Below are positions 1 to 8,872 of a DNA stretch of 54,552 bases, in pieces. The notes under the pieces are model-generated. The model did not search any database, was not told the origin of the DNA, and was given only the letters and a program-made list of their open reading frames with translations. The translations under genes were made by a program, and so were the position numbers. The first letter of the stretch is position 1. Each line of letters begins with the position of its first letter. The stretch is from NCBI GenBank assembly GCA_014382015.1, contig JACNKN010000051.1, forward strand, positions 1-54,552, written 5' to 3'. This stretch comes from Fidelibacterota bacterium. Lineage in GTDB: Bacteria > Fidelibacterota > Marinisomatia > Marinisomatales > TCS55.

Positions 1-2
1 CT

Positions 3-443
3 CTATATAGCAATTCATTAGGTCTCCTTGGAGACCCAATTAAGTTGACACTACCTATTCTTTCATTTTTTGCCGAATGGTGTCCAAACTGTCATTTTGA
101 TGCAAACACAATCAAAAAGATGTTTTCCAATTATAATGCAATGGGACTGAAAACAGTTTTAATCATGGATTATTCAACGATAGAAAAATCCATGGTTTTC
201 GTCAAAAAATATGGTTTAAAAATGCCACTATTTTTTGGGGAATTGGATGAAAAAAATGAAGAAAAAAGAAATCGGACCCAATTTTATCAATTCAGAAAAT
301 TGTTGGGCGATGATCGAGGTTGGGGTACACCATTTCACATTATTATCAAGGATGGAAATATAAATAGGGTCGGTATTATTATGGGTGAAATAAAAGAAAA
401 TCAAATACTAGAACTTTTAACAGAAACACTTTGTATTGATTAA
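3..443 (+). CDS. Thioredoxin-fold thiol-disulfide oxidoreductase, 5' truncated
   Basis: The frame is open from base 3 to the stop at 441-443, so the gene is cut by the window edge and the TTG at 45 is internal. The visible part has the active site FFAEWCPNC, a CxxC redox pair placed as in TlpA/ResA/DsbE thioredoxin-fold proteins. Those proteins usually act outside the cytoplasm, passing electrons to protein disulfides, for example in cytochrome c maturation. Any signal peptide or membrane anchor would lie before the window. The gene converges on the sugar kinase gene with only six bases between the stops. The family is clear; the partner is not. Confidence 0.8.
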   Translation, partial: LYSNSLGLLGDPIKLTLPILSFFAEWCPNCHFDANTIKKMFSNYNAMGLKTVLIMDYSTIEKSMVFVKKYGLKMPLFFGELDEKNEEKRNRTQFYQFRKLLGDDRGWGTPFHIIIKDGNINRVGIIMGEIKENQILELLTETLCID

Positions 444-449
444 AGTCGT

Positions 450-1901
450 TTATAAAACACCTGCCTTTTTTAGTGCTGATTTCCACCGATCAATTTTTTC
501 ATCTTTTATATTGGCATCCATTTTTGGTGTATATTTGTCATCTGAATCAGTTTTTATTTTTGGCCAGGACCCAGTTGCGGATTGAATTAATAATGCATGT
601 ACGCCCAGGGCCGTGCGATCTTTCATTATACTGTGGGTTATTGTCAGCCCGGTCAAATCAGAAATAAATTGGAGCAGGGGCGGTCTCCCGCCTCCCCCAC
701 TGGCCATCACATTCTGAGGCAAATATTTTAAATGTGTTTTTGTTAATGTCCAAATATCATTCACAAGAAAACCAATGGACTCCATTCCTGCCCGAATAAT
801 TTCATTGGGAATATTATCGCCATAACCTTCGGATATTGGTTTCAAATGATCATTCCAATATGGGGCCGCAATCCCTGTTTTTGAAGGAATATAAACACCG
901 TTAGTTTTTGTCTCCGCACACCGACGATGCCACTGCATATTTTTATGGGGAATTTCTAATGCTTTCTCCAAAGAATAAAAAAGAGAATTGCAGGCATTAA
1001 TGGTACCCTCAAGCAAATACTGTCTTTTATTTGAATTAGAATAAAGGACACTGCTGATTAATCCATCAACGTGAGCACTATATTGACCCGCATTGATTTG
1101 GACCGAACCGGATGTACCAAAATTCATGGCAACTGATCCGGGTTCAAAACCACCTTGTCCAATTAATGCAGCCTGTTGATCGCCAATGACGATTTTCAAT
1201 GGTATTGATAACCCACCATATTTGATGGTTCCAAAGTTATAATTGGTCGAAACCAGTTGGGGCAAACAATTGTTGGGTACGTTAAATAAATTTAATAAAT
1301 CCTGATCCCATTGACAGGTATCTAAATTCATCATAATAAATCGGGATGCAATTGTTTCATCGATATAACAATTACCCGTTAAATATTGGATGAGAAAAGT
1401 ACTGATTGTACCAAAAACAGCTGTCCCTTTTTCAATTTTATTTTTTAGAGAAGTGGATCGATTAATAAGATGAGCAAACTTTGGTCCTCCAAAATGTGGA
1501 TTAAGGGGAACGCCGGACATTTTGAAAATTGATTCAGAATGAGATTTTAAATTTTCAACAATATCTGTAGCCCGACCATCTTGCCAACTCAGTGCTGGCG
1601 TCAGGGGTTTTAATGTTTTTCGATCCCAAAATAAAAATGTGGAGCGTTGGAGCGCAATCCCAGCAGAGGAAATAGGGATATTTTTATATTTAGCAAAAGA
1701 TATTGCCTCGAGAATTAATTTTTCACATGTGAGAGCAATTGTTAGTGCATCTGCCTCTATATGTCCAGGTTTTGGATTTTTTAGGGTATGTCTTAACCGG
1801 GATTTAAATGCGACGCGATTTGATGAATTAAATAGAAATACTTTTGAGGCAGAAGTCCCCTGATCGATAACCAGAGTAGCGGATTTTGCAGCTGACGACA
1901 A
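450..1901 (-). CDS. FGGY-family carbohydrate kinase (glycerol/xylulose kinase-like)
   Basis: A 483-residue protein, close to the usual 490-510 of the FGGY family, which transfers phosphate from ATP to a sugar or polyol in the cytoplasm. The N-terminal phosphate-binding motif DQGTSASKVFLF is near residue 13, SWQDGRA resembles the WQDxR motif of glycerol kinases, and the glycine-rich ASGGGGRPPLLQF near residue 400 is the C-terminal nucleotide-binding turn. The start is TTG, two bases after the stop of the upstream ferredoxin; an in-frame stop just upstream rules out an earlier start. The two genes are probably cotranscribed, though no functional link is obvious. The substrate cannot be read from sequence; glycerol is a guess. 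Confidence 0.85.
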   Translation of the reverse strand: MSSAAKSATLVIDQGTSASKVFLFNSSNRVAFKSRLRHTLKNPKPGHIEADALTIALTCEKLILEAISFAKYKNIPISSAGIALQRSTFLFWDRKTLKPLTPALSWQDGRATDIVENLKSHSESIFKMSGVPLNPHFGGPKFAHLINRSTSLKNKIEKGTAVFGTISTFLIQYLTGNCYIDETIASRFIMMNLDTCQWDQDLLNLFNVPNNCLPQLVSTNYNFGTIKYGGLSIPLKIVIGDQQAALIGQGGFEPGSVAMNFGTSGSVQINAGQYSAHVDGLISSVLYSNSNKRQYLLEGTINACNSLFYSLEKALEIPHKNMQWHRRCAETKTNGVYIPSKTGIAAPYWNDHLKPISEGYGDNIPNEIIRAGMESIGFLVNDIWTLTKTHLKYLPQNVMASGGGGRPPLLQFISDLTGLTITHSIMKDRTALGVHALLIQSATGSWPKIKTDSDDKYTPKMDANIKDEKIDRWKSALKKAGVL

Positions 1902-1902
1902 C

Positions 1903-2238
1903 TCAGCCTGATAGTGTCATATCGTATATATCTTCAAACGCTTCGGTTTTAATCATTCGAATTGCATCCCAAGTTAGTTTGGTGCAGACCTTGGCGCAAA
2001 TCTGGCAACCAATACATTCATCATGGCGAACTTGAACCGGAGGAATCGGAATACCATATTTTTCTTCAGGGATTGGTTCAATACAGTCCACGGGGCAAAA
2101 CGGTACACAGACTTGGCATCCAGTGCAATTATCTTCGTCAACCACAGCAATGAGTTTCGGTTTCTTCTTCTTAAAATTAACCTTTTCTGCCGGTTCAGGT
2201 ATTGTTTTGTAATGATCGTAGTTAAATTTGTTAGCCAT
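1903..2238 (-). CDS. 2[4Fe-4S] dicluster ferredoxin
   Basis: A 111-residue protein with two Fe-S motifs. The first is CTGCQVCVPFCPVDC, a full CxxCxxCxxxCP. The second is CIGCQICAKVC, where the usual proline after the last cysteine is missing. About 30 lysine-rich residues precede the clusters (KKKKPKL), so it is longer than a minimal bacterial ferredoxin. It is probably a soluble electron carrier. The ATG at 2238 is divergent from the second ferredoxin gene at 2366, and the two share a 127-base upstream region. The 2-oxoacid:ferredoxin oxidoreductase at 24-27 kb would need such a carrier, but that link is inference. Confidence 0.88.
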   Translation of the reverse strand: MANKFNYDHYKTIPEPAEKVNFKKKKPKLIAVVDEDNCTGCQVCVPFCPVDCIEPIPEEKYGIPIPPVQVRHDECIGCQICAKVCTKLTWDAIRMIKTEAFEDIYDMTLSG

Positions 2239-2365
2239 GATAAATTCTTATATTTAGGGATCGGAAGTTAAAAGAAAATATTTTTTATCACCAAAAGCCT
2301 TTTTACCTATTATAAAAAGTAGTTTAATTTCACTGATGCATTTAAAATACTTTTAGGAGAAAATA
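2239..2365. promoter_or_regulatory. Divergent promoter region between two ferredoxin genes
   Basis: This 127-base AT-rich gap separates two outward-facing ferredoxin genes, so it must hold both promoters unless they lie inside the genes. A stretch around 2308-2317 (TATTATAAAA) could serve as a -10 element for the rightward gene. A clear AGGAGA ribosome site lies at about 2356. No operator or riboswitch was recognised. The exact promoter positions are not supported. Confidence 0.35.
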
Positions 2366-2659
2366 ATGGCCTACATTATCGCTGAACCATGTGTTGGTAC
2401 TTGTGACACCGCTTGCGTAGAAGTTTGTCCGGTTGATTGTATTCACCCCACAAAAGATGCGTGGGAAGAAAAAGGATACGATGAAAACGATTTAGATGGA
2501 AAACTACTTTACATTGACCCTGAAGAATGTATTGACTGCGGCGCTTGTGAACCCGAATGCCCCGTTGAAGCTATTTTCGAGGAAAGTGAAGTCCCTGAAG
2601 AATGGAATAAATACATTAAAATTAACTACGATTATTTCGGGCGCGAATATTCAGGTTAG
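2366..2659 (+). CDS. fdxA: FdxA-type ferredoxin (7Fe/8Fe)
   Basis: A 97-residue ferredoxin with the layout of the Thermus/Azotobacter FdxA group: an N-terminal cluster region with CVEVCPVDC, a spacer, CIDCGACEPECPVEAIF, and the typical tail EVPEEWNKYI that follows the clusters in this family. Cysteines at residues 9, 13, 17, 21 and 25 leave open whether the first cluster is 3Fe or 4Fe. An AGGAGA site sits a few bases before the ATG. A strong terminator follows 22 bases after the stop, so the gene is probably monocistronic. It acts as a cytoplasmic low-potential electron carrier. Confidence 0.92.
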   Translation: MAYIIAEPCVGTCDTACVEVCPVDCIHPTKDAWEEKGYDENDLDGKLLYIDPEECIDCGACEPECPVEAIFEESEVPEEWNKYIKINYDYFGREYSG

Positions 2660-2681
2660 TTGTTAAGGAAACAATCAACTT

Positions 2682-2717
2682 AAAACGGCTGTTGGTTCTT
2701 CAACAGCCGTTTTTTTT
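2682..2717 (+). terminator. Rho-independent terminator after fdxA
   Basis: A perfect 13-bp stem (AAAACGGCTGTTG with its reverse complement), a six-base loop GTTCTT and a run of T. It lies between fdxA and the Mrp gene and is the clearest + strand terminator in the window. Confidence 0.92.
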
Positions 2718-2725
2718 GCCTTTCT

Positions 2726-3844
2726 ATGAATAAAAATAAAATACTCGAATTATTAAAAACGGTTAATTATCCAGGATTCAGCCGGGATATTGTTTCCTTT
2801 GGAATGGTGGATGATATATCATTAGATGGAAATTCGATTGAGATTCGATTAAAAATCACCACACAGAATGAAGAGAAAAAAACAGCTGTTATTGACAGTG
2901 TTAACCAAGTAATTGAAAAAACAAATTCGTTTAAGAATATCAATGTAACTGTTCAGGACGGCACACCTTCTGCCCCACAACCACAGGCTCCTCAATCCCC
3001 AGAACAACAGCCGGCAGCACCTTTAGATGGGGTTAAGCATATTATTGCAGTTGCCAGCGGTAAAGGCGGGGTTGGCAAATCAACTGTTGCCGCAAACTTG
3101 GCAATTTCAATTAAAAAATCCGGTCACTCTGTTGGCCTTCTGGATTTAGATATCTACGGACCTTCCCTTCCAATCATTCTAGGAATCCAGGAACAACCGG
3201 AATTAACCCAAGAACGGAAACTGGTTCCTTTGGAACATTTAGGAATGAAAATAATGAGCTTTGGATTTATCAGCGGGAACCAAACGCCGGTAATTTGGCG
3301 CGGCCCATTGGTATCCCGAATGACAGAACAATTTTTTCGTGATGTGGAATGGGGTGAATTAGATTATCTAATCCTTGATCTCCCGCCTGGGACTGGAGAT
3401 GTGCAGCTTACGCTTACACAAAAATTAAAAATTGATGGTGTTATCATTGTAACAACGCCTCAGGATATTGCGTTGGCTGATGTACGAAAAGGCGCCGATA
3501 TGTTTAAAAAAGTCCACACACCTGTTTTAGGAGTGATTGAAAATATGTCCGGTCTTTTTATTAAAGGTAATGTTGACAAAGGAAGCAATGTGACGATTGA
3601 AGGCAATGATTTAGTAGTTGATTCAGACGGTCAGTTCTCTATCCGAATTGATTTGTTTAAACGGGGTGGTGGACAATCTGAAAGTGACCGTTTGAATGTC
3701 CCATTGCTGGGCGAAATTCCCATAGCACAGGAAATTATGGAAGCCACCGACGCTGGTGAACCCATTACCAGTAAAAACCCTGAAGCACATGTGTCCAAAA
3801 TATATCAATCTATTTCTGAAAAGGTATTGAATGCACTGAACTAA
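2726..3844 (+). CDS. apbC: Mrp/ApbC/NBP35-family P-loop ATPase, cysteine-free
   Basis: A 372-residue protein. Residues 1-80 form a DUF59/MIP18-like domain, then a Pro/Gln-rich linker, then the MinD/Mrp ATPase domain with deviant Walker A GKGGVGKST near residue 112, DLDIYGPSLP and DLPPGTGDVQL. Family members usually carry and insert Fe-S clusters. I see no cysteine anywhere in this protein, and the CxxC normally found after ENMS is replaced by an insertion of about 35 residues (roughly 276-315). Cysteine-based cluster bridging is therefore not possible in the usual way. The ATG lies nine bases after the fdxA terminator. The next gene overlaps by one base (TAATG), so the two are translationally coupled. 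Confidence 0.93.
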   Translation: MNKNKILELLKTVNYPGFSRDIVSFGMVDDISLDGNSIEIRLKITTQNEEKKTAVIDSVNQVIEKTNSFKNINVTVQDGTPSAPQPQAPQSPEQQPAAPLDGVKHIIAVASGKGGVGKSTVAANLAISIKKSGHSVGLLDLDIYGPSLPIILGIQEQPELTQERKLVPLEHLGMKIMSFGFISGNQTPVIWRGPLVSRMTEQFFRDVEWGELDYLILDLPPGTGDVQLTLTQKLKIDGVIIVTTPQDIALADVRKGADMFKKVHTPVLGVIENMSGLFIKGNVDKGSNVTIEGNDLVVDSDGQFSIRIDLFKRGGGQSESDRLNVPLLGEIPIAQEIMEATDAGEPITSKNPEAHVSKIYQSISEKVLNALN

Positions 3845-4635
3845 TGTTCAATTATTTTACCGATATTATTGTACTTATCTTTCTTGGCTTCGCGATCGTA
3901 TATCCCTTTTTCCTTTGGATTGCTCCTCTTAAAAAAATAGATTCTGGTTTTTATCGTTTTAATCTTGGGATGTGCTGTGTGGTGGGTGCCATGGGCATTT
4001 CCGCATTTGATTTTTTGGATCCAAGTTTTATTTCAAAAATTTATGTGTGGGTCTGGTTTAGTACATTCATGATCATTACAGCTTTGTACTGGAATTCCGA
4101 GCACATAAACAATGTGGTAATTTCTGCCATTGCCCTGTTTGGTACAGGTACGATGCTTAAAGTTGTGGCCGAATTTATATCTGAAGGTTCCCTTCCAGGT
4201 GTTTGGTTTGTTGTCCTTTTGGGGTCAGCTATTACGGCAGCGGTTTTTTTTGCCATGATATTAGGTCATTGGTATTTAAATGTCATCGCTTTACCTATCC
4301 AATTGTTGAAAAAAGCAACCCTAGGCCTATGGGGTTTATTGTTTCTTCGATCCGTTTGGGATATAGTTTATTTATCAACGAATACCATTATAGACACATT
4401 TGGAATTTCTCATAGCTTATGGTCATTCATGTTCCAATTTGATGGATTTCTTTTGGCCGTTGCTTTTTTTATGGGAAACATCGTACCGATTATTTTAAAC
4501 TTTTTTATTTGGCGTACCCTTAACCTTCAAGCCACCCAAAGTGCCACCGGATTGCTATATGTCGCTATCGTATCTATTTTATTCGGAGATTTACTTTTTA
4601 AATATTACTTACTTCAATATGGATTTTTGGTATGA
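3844..4635 (+). CDS. Uncharacterised polytopic membrane protein
   Basis: A 263-residue, very hydrophobic protein with about seven or eight predicted transmembrane segments, spread from residue 5 to the C-terminus. A polar GHWYL sits in the middle, and charged residues are mainly in short loops. I do not recognise the family. It starts within the stop of the Mrp gene and its own stop overlaps the next start by four bases (ATGA), so the three genes form one transcription unit. No cofactor or catalytic motif is visible. A role in transport or in a respiratory membrane module is possible but not supported. Confidence 0.75.
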   Translation: MFNYFTDIIVLIFLGFAIVYPFFLWIAPLKKIDSGFYRFNLGMCCVVGAMGISAFDFLDPSFISKIYVWVWFSTFMIITALYWNSEHINNVVISAIALFGTGTMLKVVAEFISEGSLPGVWFVVLLGSAITAAVFFAMILGHWYLNVIALPIQLLKKATLGLWGLLFLRSVWDIVYLSTNTIIDTFGISHSLWSFMFQFDGFLLAVAFFMGNIVPIILNFFIWRTLNLQATQSATGLLYVAIVSILFGDLLFKYYLLQYGFLV

Positions 4636-5018
4636 GTCAGTTGGATTGTGAAGTATGTAAAAAGACAAAATTATTTACAGAAGCAAAGGAATGCAATGAG
4701 TGTAAGAAAGTAATTTTATTTGAAAATGATTTAGATTTTTCTGAATGCCCAGTCTGTGGGTGCAATCATCTATATCGGAAAAAAGATTTTAATCAAGCTA
4801 TTGGATGTATTATTATTTTAATTGGGGCCCTGCTGGTTCCCTGGACATATGGAATAAGTTTAATTGTTTTGTCAATAATTGATTTTTTGTTGTATCGTCG
4901 AATTAAAGATTCTGTTGAGTGTTATCAATGTAAATCAGAATATAAAAATATGGTCGTACCTGAAGAATTAAACGCATTTGATCATCACACTGCTGAACTA
5001 TATGAATTGGGGGATTAA
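4632..5018 (+). CDS. Small zinc-ribbon membrane protein
   Basis: A 128-residue protein with four CxxC knuckles: CEVC and CNEC near the N-terminus, CPVC(GC) near residue 39, and CYQC near residue 97. These suggest two rubredoxin-like or zinc-ribbon sites. A hydrophobic hairpin of two helices occupies roughly residues 56-88, between the third and fourth knuckles. It overlaps the upstream membrane gene by four bases, so the products may act together. I do not recognise a named family. Confidence 0.72.
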   Translation: MSQLDCEVCKKTKLFTEAKECNECKKVILFENDLDFSECPVCGCNHLYRKKDFNQAIGCIIILIGALLVPWTYGISLIVLSIIDFLLYRRIKDSVECYQCKSEYKNMVVPEELNAFDHHTAELYELGD

Positions 5019-5105
5019 GAACATTGATTATTCATTGATTACGCTCGTCTGAAAGAGTAAATTTGCCTGCTGTTTTTCAAACGCTTTTTATATGAAATCC
5101 TAATT

Positions 5106-5858
5106 ATGTCACCGTTATTGAGAAAACAAATCCTTGAACTAGGAGATATACCCGCACATATTGCCATAATTATGGATGGAAACGGACGATGGGCTAAGTC
5201 ACGAAACTTGCCTCGCGTTGCGGGACATGGAGAGGGGATAAACTCTGTGAGAGAAATTGTGCGTGTGTGTGGAGAAATCGGGATTTCCTACTTGACGCTT
5301 TTTACTTTTTCCAGTGAAAACTGGAGACGCCCCCGGAGAGAAGTTTCAGCCATAATGAAATTGTTATTAGGAACGATAAAAAAAGAAATTAAAAATCTTC
5401 ATAAAAATAATGTTAAGCTTTCTTCAATTGGAAATTTGGAAGATTTACCAAAAGATTCTCGCGAAGGTATACTTAATGGTATTGAAATGACCCAAAAAAA
5501 TACAGGACTTAATTTAATTTTAGCATTGAGTTATGGCGGTAGGCAGGAACTATTGGTAGCTATTCGGCGTATTGCAGATAAAATCCAATCAGGTGAAATG
5601 AAAATAGATCAAGTTACAGAAGAAAAATTGGCAGATGAATTATACACAGCAAATGTGCCGGATCCGGATTTATTAATAAGAACCGGTGGCGAGCATCGCC
5701 TGAGTAATTTTTTACTTTGGCAATCTGCTTATACAGAATTGTATTTATCAGATATATTTTGGCCCGATTTTAGGGAAGAGGAATTGTTAAACTCCATTCA
5801 AGATTATCAGGCGCGTCAGCGACGATTTGGTCAAACCGGTGAACAAATATCTCAATGA
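5106..5858 (+). CDS. uppS: Undecaprenyl diphosphate synthase (cis-prenyltransferase)
   Basis: A 250-residue protein of normal length for UppS, which adds isoprene units from IPP to farnesyl diphosphate to make the C55 carrier for peptidoglycan and O-antigen. The catalytic signature IMDGNGRWA has Asp24. The C-terminal IPP-binding block has RTGGEHRLSNFLLWQ followed by WPDF. It opens a run of envelope genes and overlaps bamA by four bases (ATGA). The usual partner cdsA is absent here, while dxr and rseP, often its neighbours, appear further down the same run. The 87 bases before it probably hold the operon promoter. Confidence 0.96.
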   Translation: MSPLLRKQILELGDIPAHIAIIMDGNGRWAKSRNLPRVAGHGEGINSVREIVRVCGEIGISYLTLFTFSSENWRRPRREVSAIMKLLLGTIKKEIKNLHKNNVKLSSIGNLEDLPKDSREGILNGIEMTQKNTGLNLILALSYGGRQELLVAIRRIADKIQSGEMKIDQVTEEKLADELYTANVPDPDLLIRTGGEHRLSNFLLWQSAYTELYLSDIFWPDFREEELLNSIQDYQARQRRFGQTGEQISQ

Positions 5859-8290
5859 AAAAACTCGTTCCATTTATTCTTTTTGTTTTTGTTGTCGCTC
5901 AGGCACCGCCATCTTTTAAACTGAAGGAGGTACGGGTTGAGGGGAATAAAGAAACCAGTGAAAATATGGTTCTGTATACTGCTGGCTTGCAGGCGGGTCA
6001 GGATGTATCTACCGAAGACTTTCGCCGTGCAGTAAAACGCTTATGGGAATTAGGTGTTTTCAGCAATATTCAAATTCATTTTGAGGGTGAATCGCCGGAG
6101 GGGATTCTCATTTCTATTGAAGTTGAGGAATCTCCCGTGCTTGGTAAAGTCGTTTTTAAGGGGAATAAAAAACTTAAAGATCGAAAATTTAAAGATGAAA
6201 TTTCGTTCCAACGCGGGATGCGTATTAAACCAAATTTCATGATAAAAACGATTAATAAAATGAAAGAAATGTACATGGAAGATGGGTATTTCCTGGCGAC
6301 AATTACCAGCGAAATGATACCTTCAGAATCAGGGAATGAAAATGGAAAACAGGATATTGTTTTTACAATAAAAGAAGGTAAAAAAGTTAAAATAAAGGAT
6401 ATCGTTATTGAAGGGAATATCAATAATTTTGGCTGGGTGGCTACAAAACCCTGGCTCCCCCTTCCAACTGCTTTTCGTAAAAAGTTAACACTTGTTAAAC
6501 TCAGGTGGCAACTAAAAGAAACAAAAATCAGATCTTGGTGGAAATTTTGGGCTCCAGCCTTTGATCAGAAAAAATACATCGAAGACAAAGACGCCCTGAT
6601 TACTTTTTATCGTGACGAAGGCTATCGAGACTTTACAATACTATCCGATTCAGTTTATTATGAACCTAAGAAAAAAGGGTTGGTGGTTCATATCAACGTG
6701 AATGAAGGGAGTCGTTATAAATACCGAAATTTCACATGGGAAGGTAATGCCTTGTACGAAACTGAAATTCTTGAAAAAACGCTGAATTTGGGTGAGGGTG
6801 ATTATTATAGCAAATCCGGGTTTGAGGAAGCTGTATTTCAGAATGTTCAAAGTTTATATATGGATCGCGGTTATTTATATAGTAGTATTGAGCCGTTTTT
6901 TACACCAGTAGGTGAAGATTCCATTGATGTTCATTTTTCCATAACCGAGAACAATAAAGTATATATTCGGAATATCAATATTTATGGAAATGATAAAACG
7001 CGTGAAAATGTCATTCGTCGTGAATTGGATGTTTTCCCCGGTGATTTATTCCGTCGAACTCTGTTGCAGCGCAGTATGCGAAAACTGAATGTATTGAATT
7101 ATTTTGACCCCACCTCATTAAGCCCAAATGTCATCCCAGTTGATGAGGATGAAATTGATCTTGATATTACACTTGCAGAAAAATCATCAGATAAGGCCAG
7201 TGCGAACATCGGTTTTACAGGGATTTATGGGATGACTGGTGGAGGGAATATTGAATTCAATAACTTTTTAGGCAAAGGTCAGATTCTCACATTCGGATTT
7301 AATGTAGGCACGCAAGTATCTGTGTATAACAATTATGGAAAGCCAGGGAAATACGAAAGTGTTGAAATGCGGTTTATGGATCCCATGTTTAAAGATACAC
7401 CCAATCGTATCGGGTTTTCCCTGTTATATCGGTTTAGAGGTCAAGGGAATTCATTTTATTTTTATCCATTTGATGAAAGAACCCGAGGGGGATCCATTCA
7501 ATGGGGTCGTCGGTTAAAATGGCCGGATGATTATTTTAGGGCCTATTGGGAAATGTCCTATACAAGACGAGAATATAGCGGAGACGATGAAACACTTGAC
7601 CAGTATTTCGGCAGTTTTAGAAAATCAACCGGTATTAGTTTAAAACAGTCCATTAGTCGAGATAGTCGGGATCGAGCTGAATTTCCAACACAAGGTTCGA
7701 GTGCAACATGGGTATCCACATTTTCCGGTGGTATTTTTGGTGGAGATGAAAACTACCATAAACATGTTTTGACTTTAGACTGGTATACGCCTACATTCTG
7801 GAAATTTGTTTTAACCAGTTCTTTAAAAATGGGAACCATTCGAATGTTAAATACGGGTAATGGTAGTTTTACGTACATTCCACCCTATGAACGGTTCATT
7901 ATGGGTGGTAACGGGATTCCCTATGGAACGATGATGAGGGGATATCCGGATAATTCTATCGGACCCACAACAACACAGGGACGTGGGATTGGTGGAAATA
8001 CAATGTTTAAGTATTCGACTGAATTCAGAGTTCCCTTTTCTGAAAATCCGGTTGTATATGCAATGCTGTTTGCAGAGGCAGGAGGTGTTTGGAATGATAC
8101 CCGACTCTTAACGCCCATGGGATTCCCGAGAAGGAATCCATTGGAACTTAAACGATCTGCCGGTATTGGCATCAGATTTTTTATGCCCATGATTGGAATG
8201 CTTGGTTTCGATATGGGATATGGTTTTGACGATATTACAGGGGATGGAAACCCCCAAGGATGGGAATACACAATCATTTTTGGAAGATAA
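5855..8290 (+). CDS. bamA: BamA outer membrane protein assembly factor
   Basis: An 811-residue Omp85 protein. A short signal peptide ends near residue 18 (VVAQA). Five POTRA domains follow at roughly 20-92, 93-173, 174-290, 291-366 and 368-445. The third has an extra aromatic insertion (KPWLPLPTAF, WWKFWAP). The rest is a 16-strand beta-barrel with many alternating aromatic strands; RGYPDNSIGP carries the conserved loop-6 RGY (VRGF-type) motif. BamA folds and inserts beta-barrel proteins. It overlaps uppS and is followed by the chaperone gene skp, the usual order. The last residues are IIFGR rather than a terminal aromatic. Confidence 0.96.
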   Translation: MKKLVPFILFVFVVAQAPPSFKLKEVRVEGNKETSENMVLYTAGLQAGQDVSTEDFRRAVKRLWELGVFSNIQIHFEGESPEGILISIEVEESPVLGKVVFKGNKKLKDRKFKDEISFQRGMRIKPNFMIKTINKMKEMYMEDGYFLATITSEMIPSESGNENGKQDIVFTIKEGKKVKIKDIVIEGNINNFGWVATKPWLPLPTAFRKKLTLVKLRWQLKETKIRSWWKFWAPAFDQKKYIEDKDALITFYRDEGYRDFTILSDSVYYEPKKKGLVVHINVNEGSRYKYRNFTWEGNALYETEILEKTLNLGEGDYYSKSGFEEAVFQNVQSLYMDRGYLYSSIEPFFTPVGEDSIDVHFSITENNKVYIRNINIYGNDKTRENVIRRELDVFPGDLFRRTLLQRSMRKLNVLNYFDPTSLSPNVIPVDEDEIDLDITLAEKSSDKASANIGFTGIYGMTGGGNIEFNNFLGKGQILTFGFNVGTQVSVYNNYGKPGKYESVEMRFMDPMFKDTPNRIGFSLLYRFRGQGNSFYFYPFDERTRGGSIQWGRRLKWPDDYFRAYWEMSYTRREYSGDDETLDQYFGSFRKSTGISLKQSISRDSRDRAEFPTQGSSATWVSTFSGGIFGGDENYHKHVLTLDWYTPTFWKFVLTSSLKMGTIRMLNTGNGSFTYIPPYERFIMGGNGIPYGTMMRGYPDNSIGPTTTQGRGIGGNTMFKYSTEFRVPFSENPVVYAMLFAEAGGVWNDTRLLTPMGFPRRNPLELKRSAGIGIRFFMPMIGMLGFDMGYGFDDITGDGNPQGWEYTIIFGR

Positions 8291-8311
8291 AATTAAACCA
8301 AGGAGTTAAAT

Positions 8312-8863
8312 GTGATTCGACACACTATCAAAATCATTAGTATCGCAACAATAATGTTGTCTGCCTTACTAATGGCACAAAATAAAATTGGATTTGTTCA
8401 ATCCGACCGTATTCGCGCAGAATACGAAGAGTTCAAAGACGCAGAAGCCCAGCTTCAGTTGGAATACCGCCAGGTGAATGCTCAGTATAACAAAATGGTT
8501 GTTGAACTTGACAGTATTAAACAAGCGTTTGAAACTCAACGTCTTATGAGCAGTCCAGAATGGCGGAAAGAAAAGGAAGCTGAACTGATTGGACGTGAAC
8601 AGACTATACAGAAATTTCAAGTTACGATGGTTGGCCCTGAAGGGGAACTTTATCGCAGACAAGCCCAATTGGAATTTGATATTCTTTCAAAAGTGAAGCG
8701 TGCTGTGGATAAAGTAGCCGCTGCAAAAAATATCGATTTTATTATCGATGGTTCTGTCGCATTACTCTACGGAAATCCAACCCATGATTTGACCGATGAT
8801 GTTTTATTTGAATTACGCAAGTACAACGTATCGGACAGTGAAGATTCACCTAACAAGAAATAA
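8312..8863 (+). CDS. skp: Skp/OmpH-family periplasmic chaperone
   Basis: A 183-residue OmpH-family protein. It has an N-terminal signal peptide ending near MAQN, the conserved start of the mature chain KIGFVQSDRI, a long charged coiled coil (about residues 40-120) forming the tentacles of the trimer, and a C-terminal strand KNIDFIIDGS. Skp holds unfolded outer-membrane proteins for BamA. The GTG start has an AAGGAG site about seven bases upstream. It lies between bamA and lpxD, as in many Gram-negatives. Confidence 0.92.
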   Translation: MIRHTIKIISIATIMLSALLMAQNKIGFVQSDRIRAEYEEFKDAEAQLQLEYRQVNAQYNKMVVELDSIKQAFETQRLMSSPEWRKEKEAELIGREQTIQKFQVTMVGPEGELYRRQAQLEFDILSKVKRAVDKVAAAKNIDFIIDGSVALLYGNPTHDLTDDVLFELRKYNVSDSEDSPNKK

Positions 8864-8872
8864 CTTCGGTCA

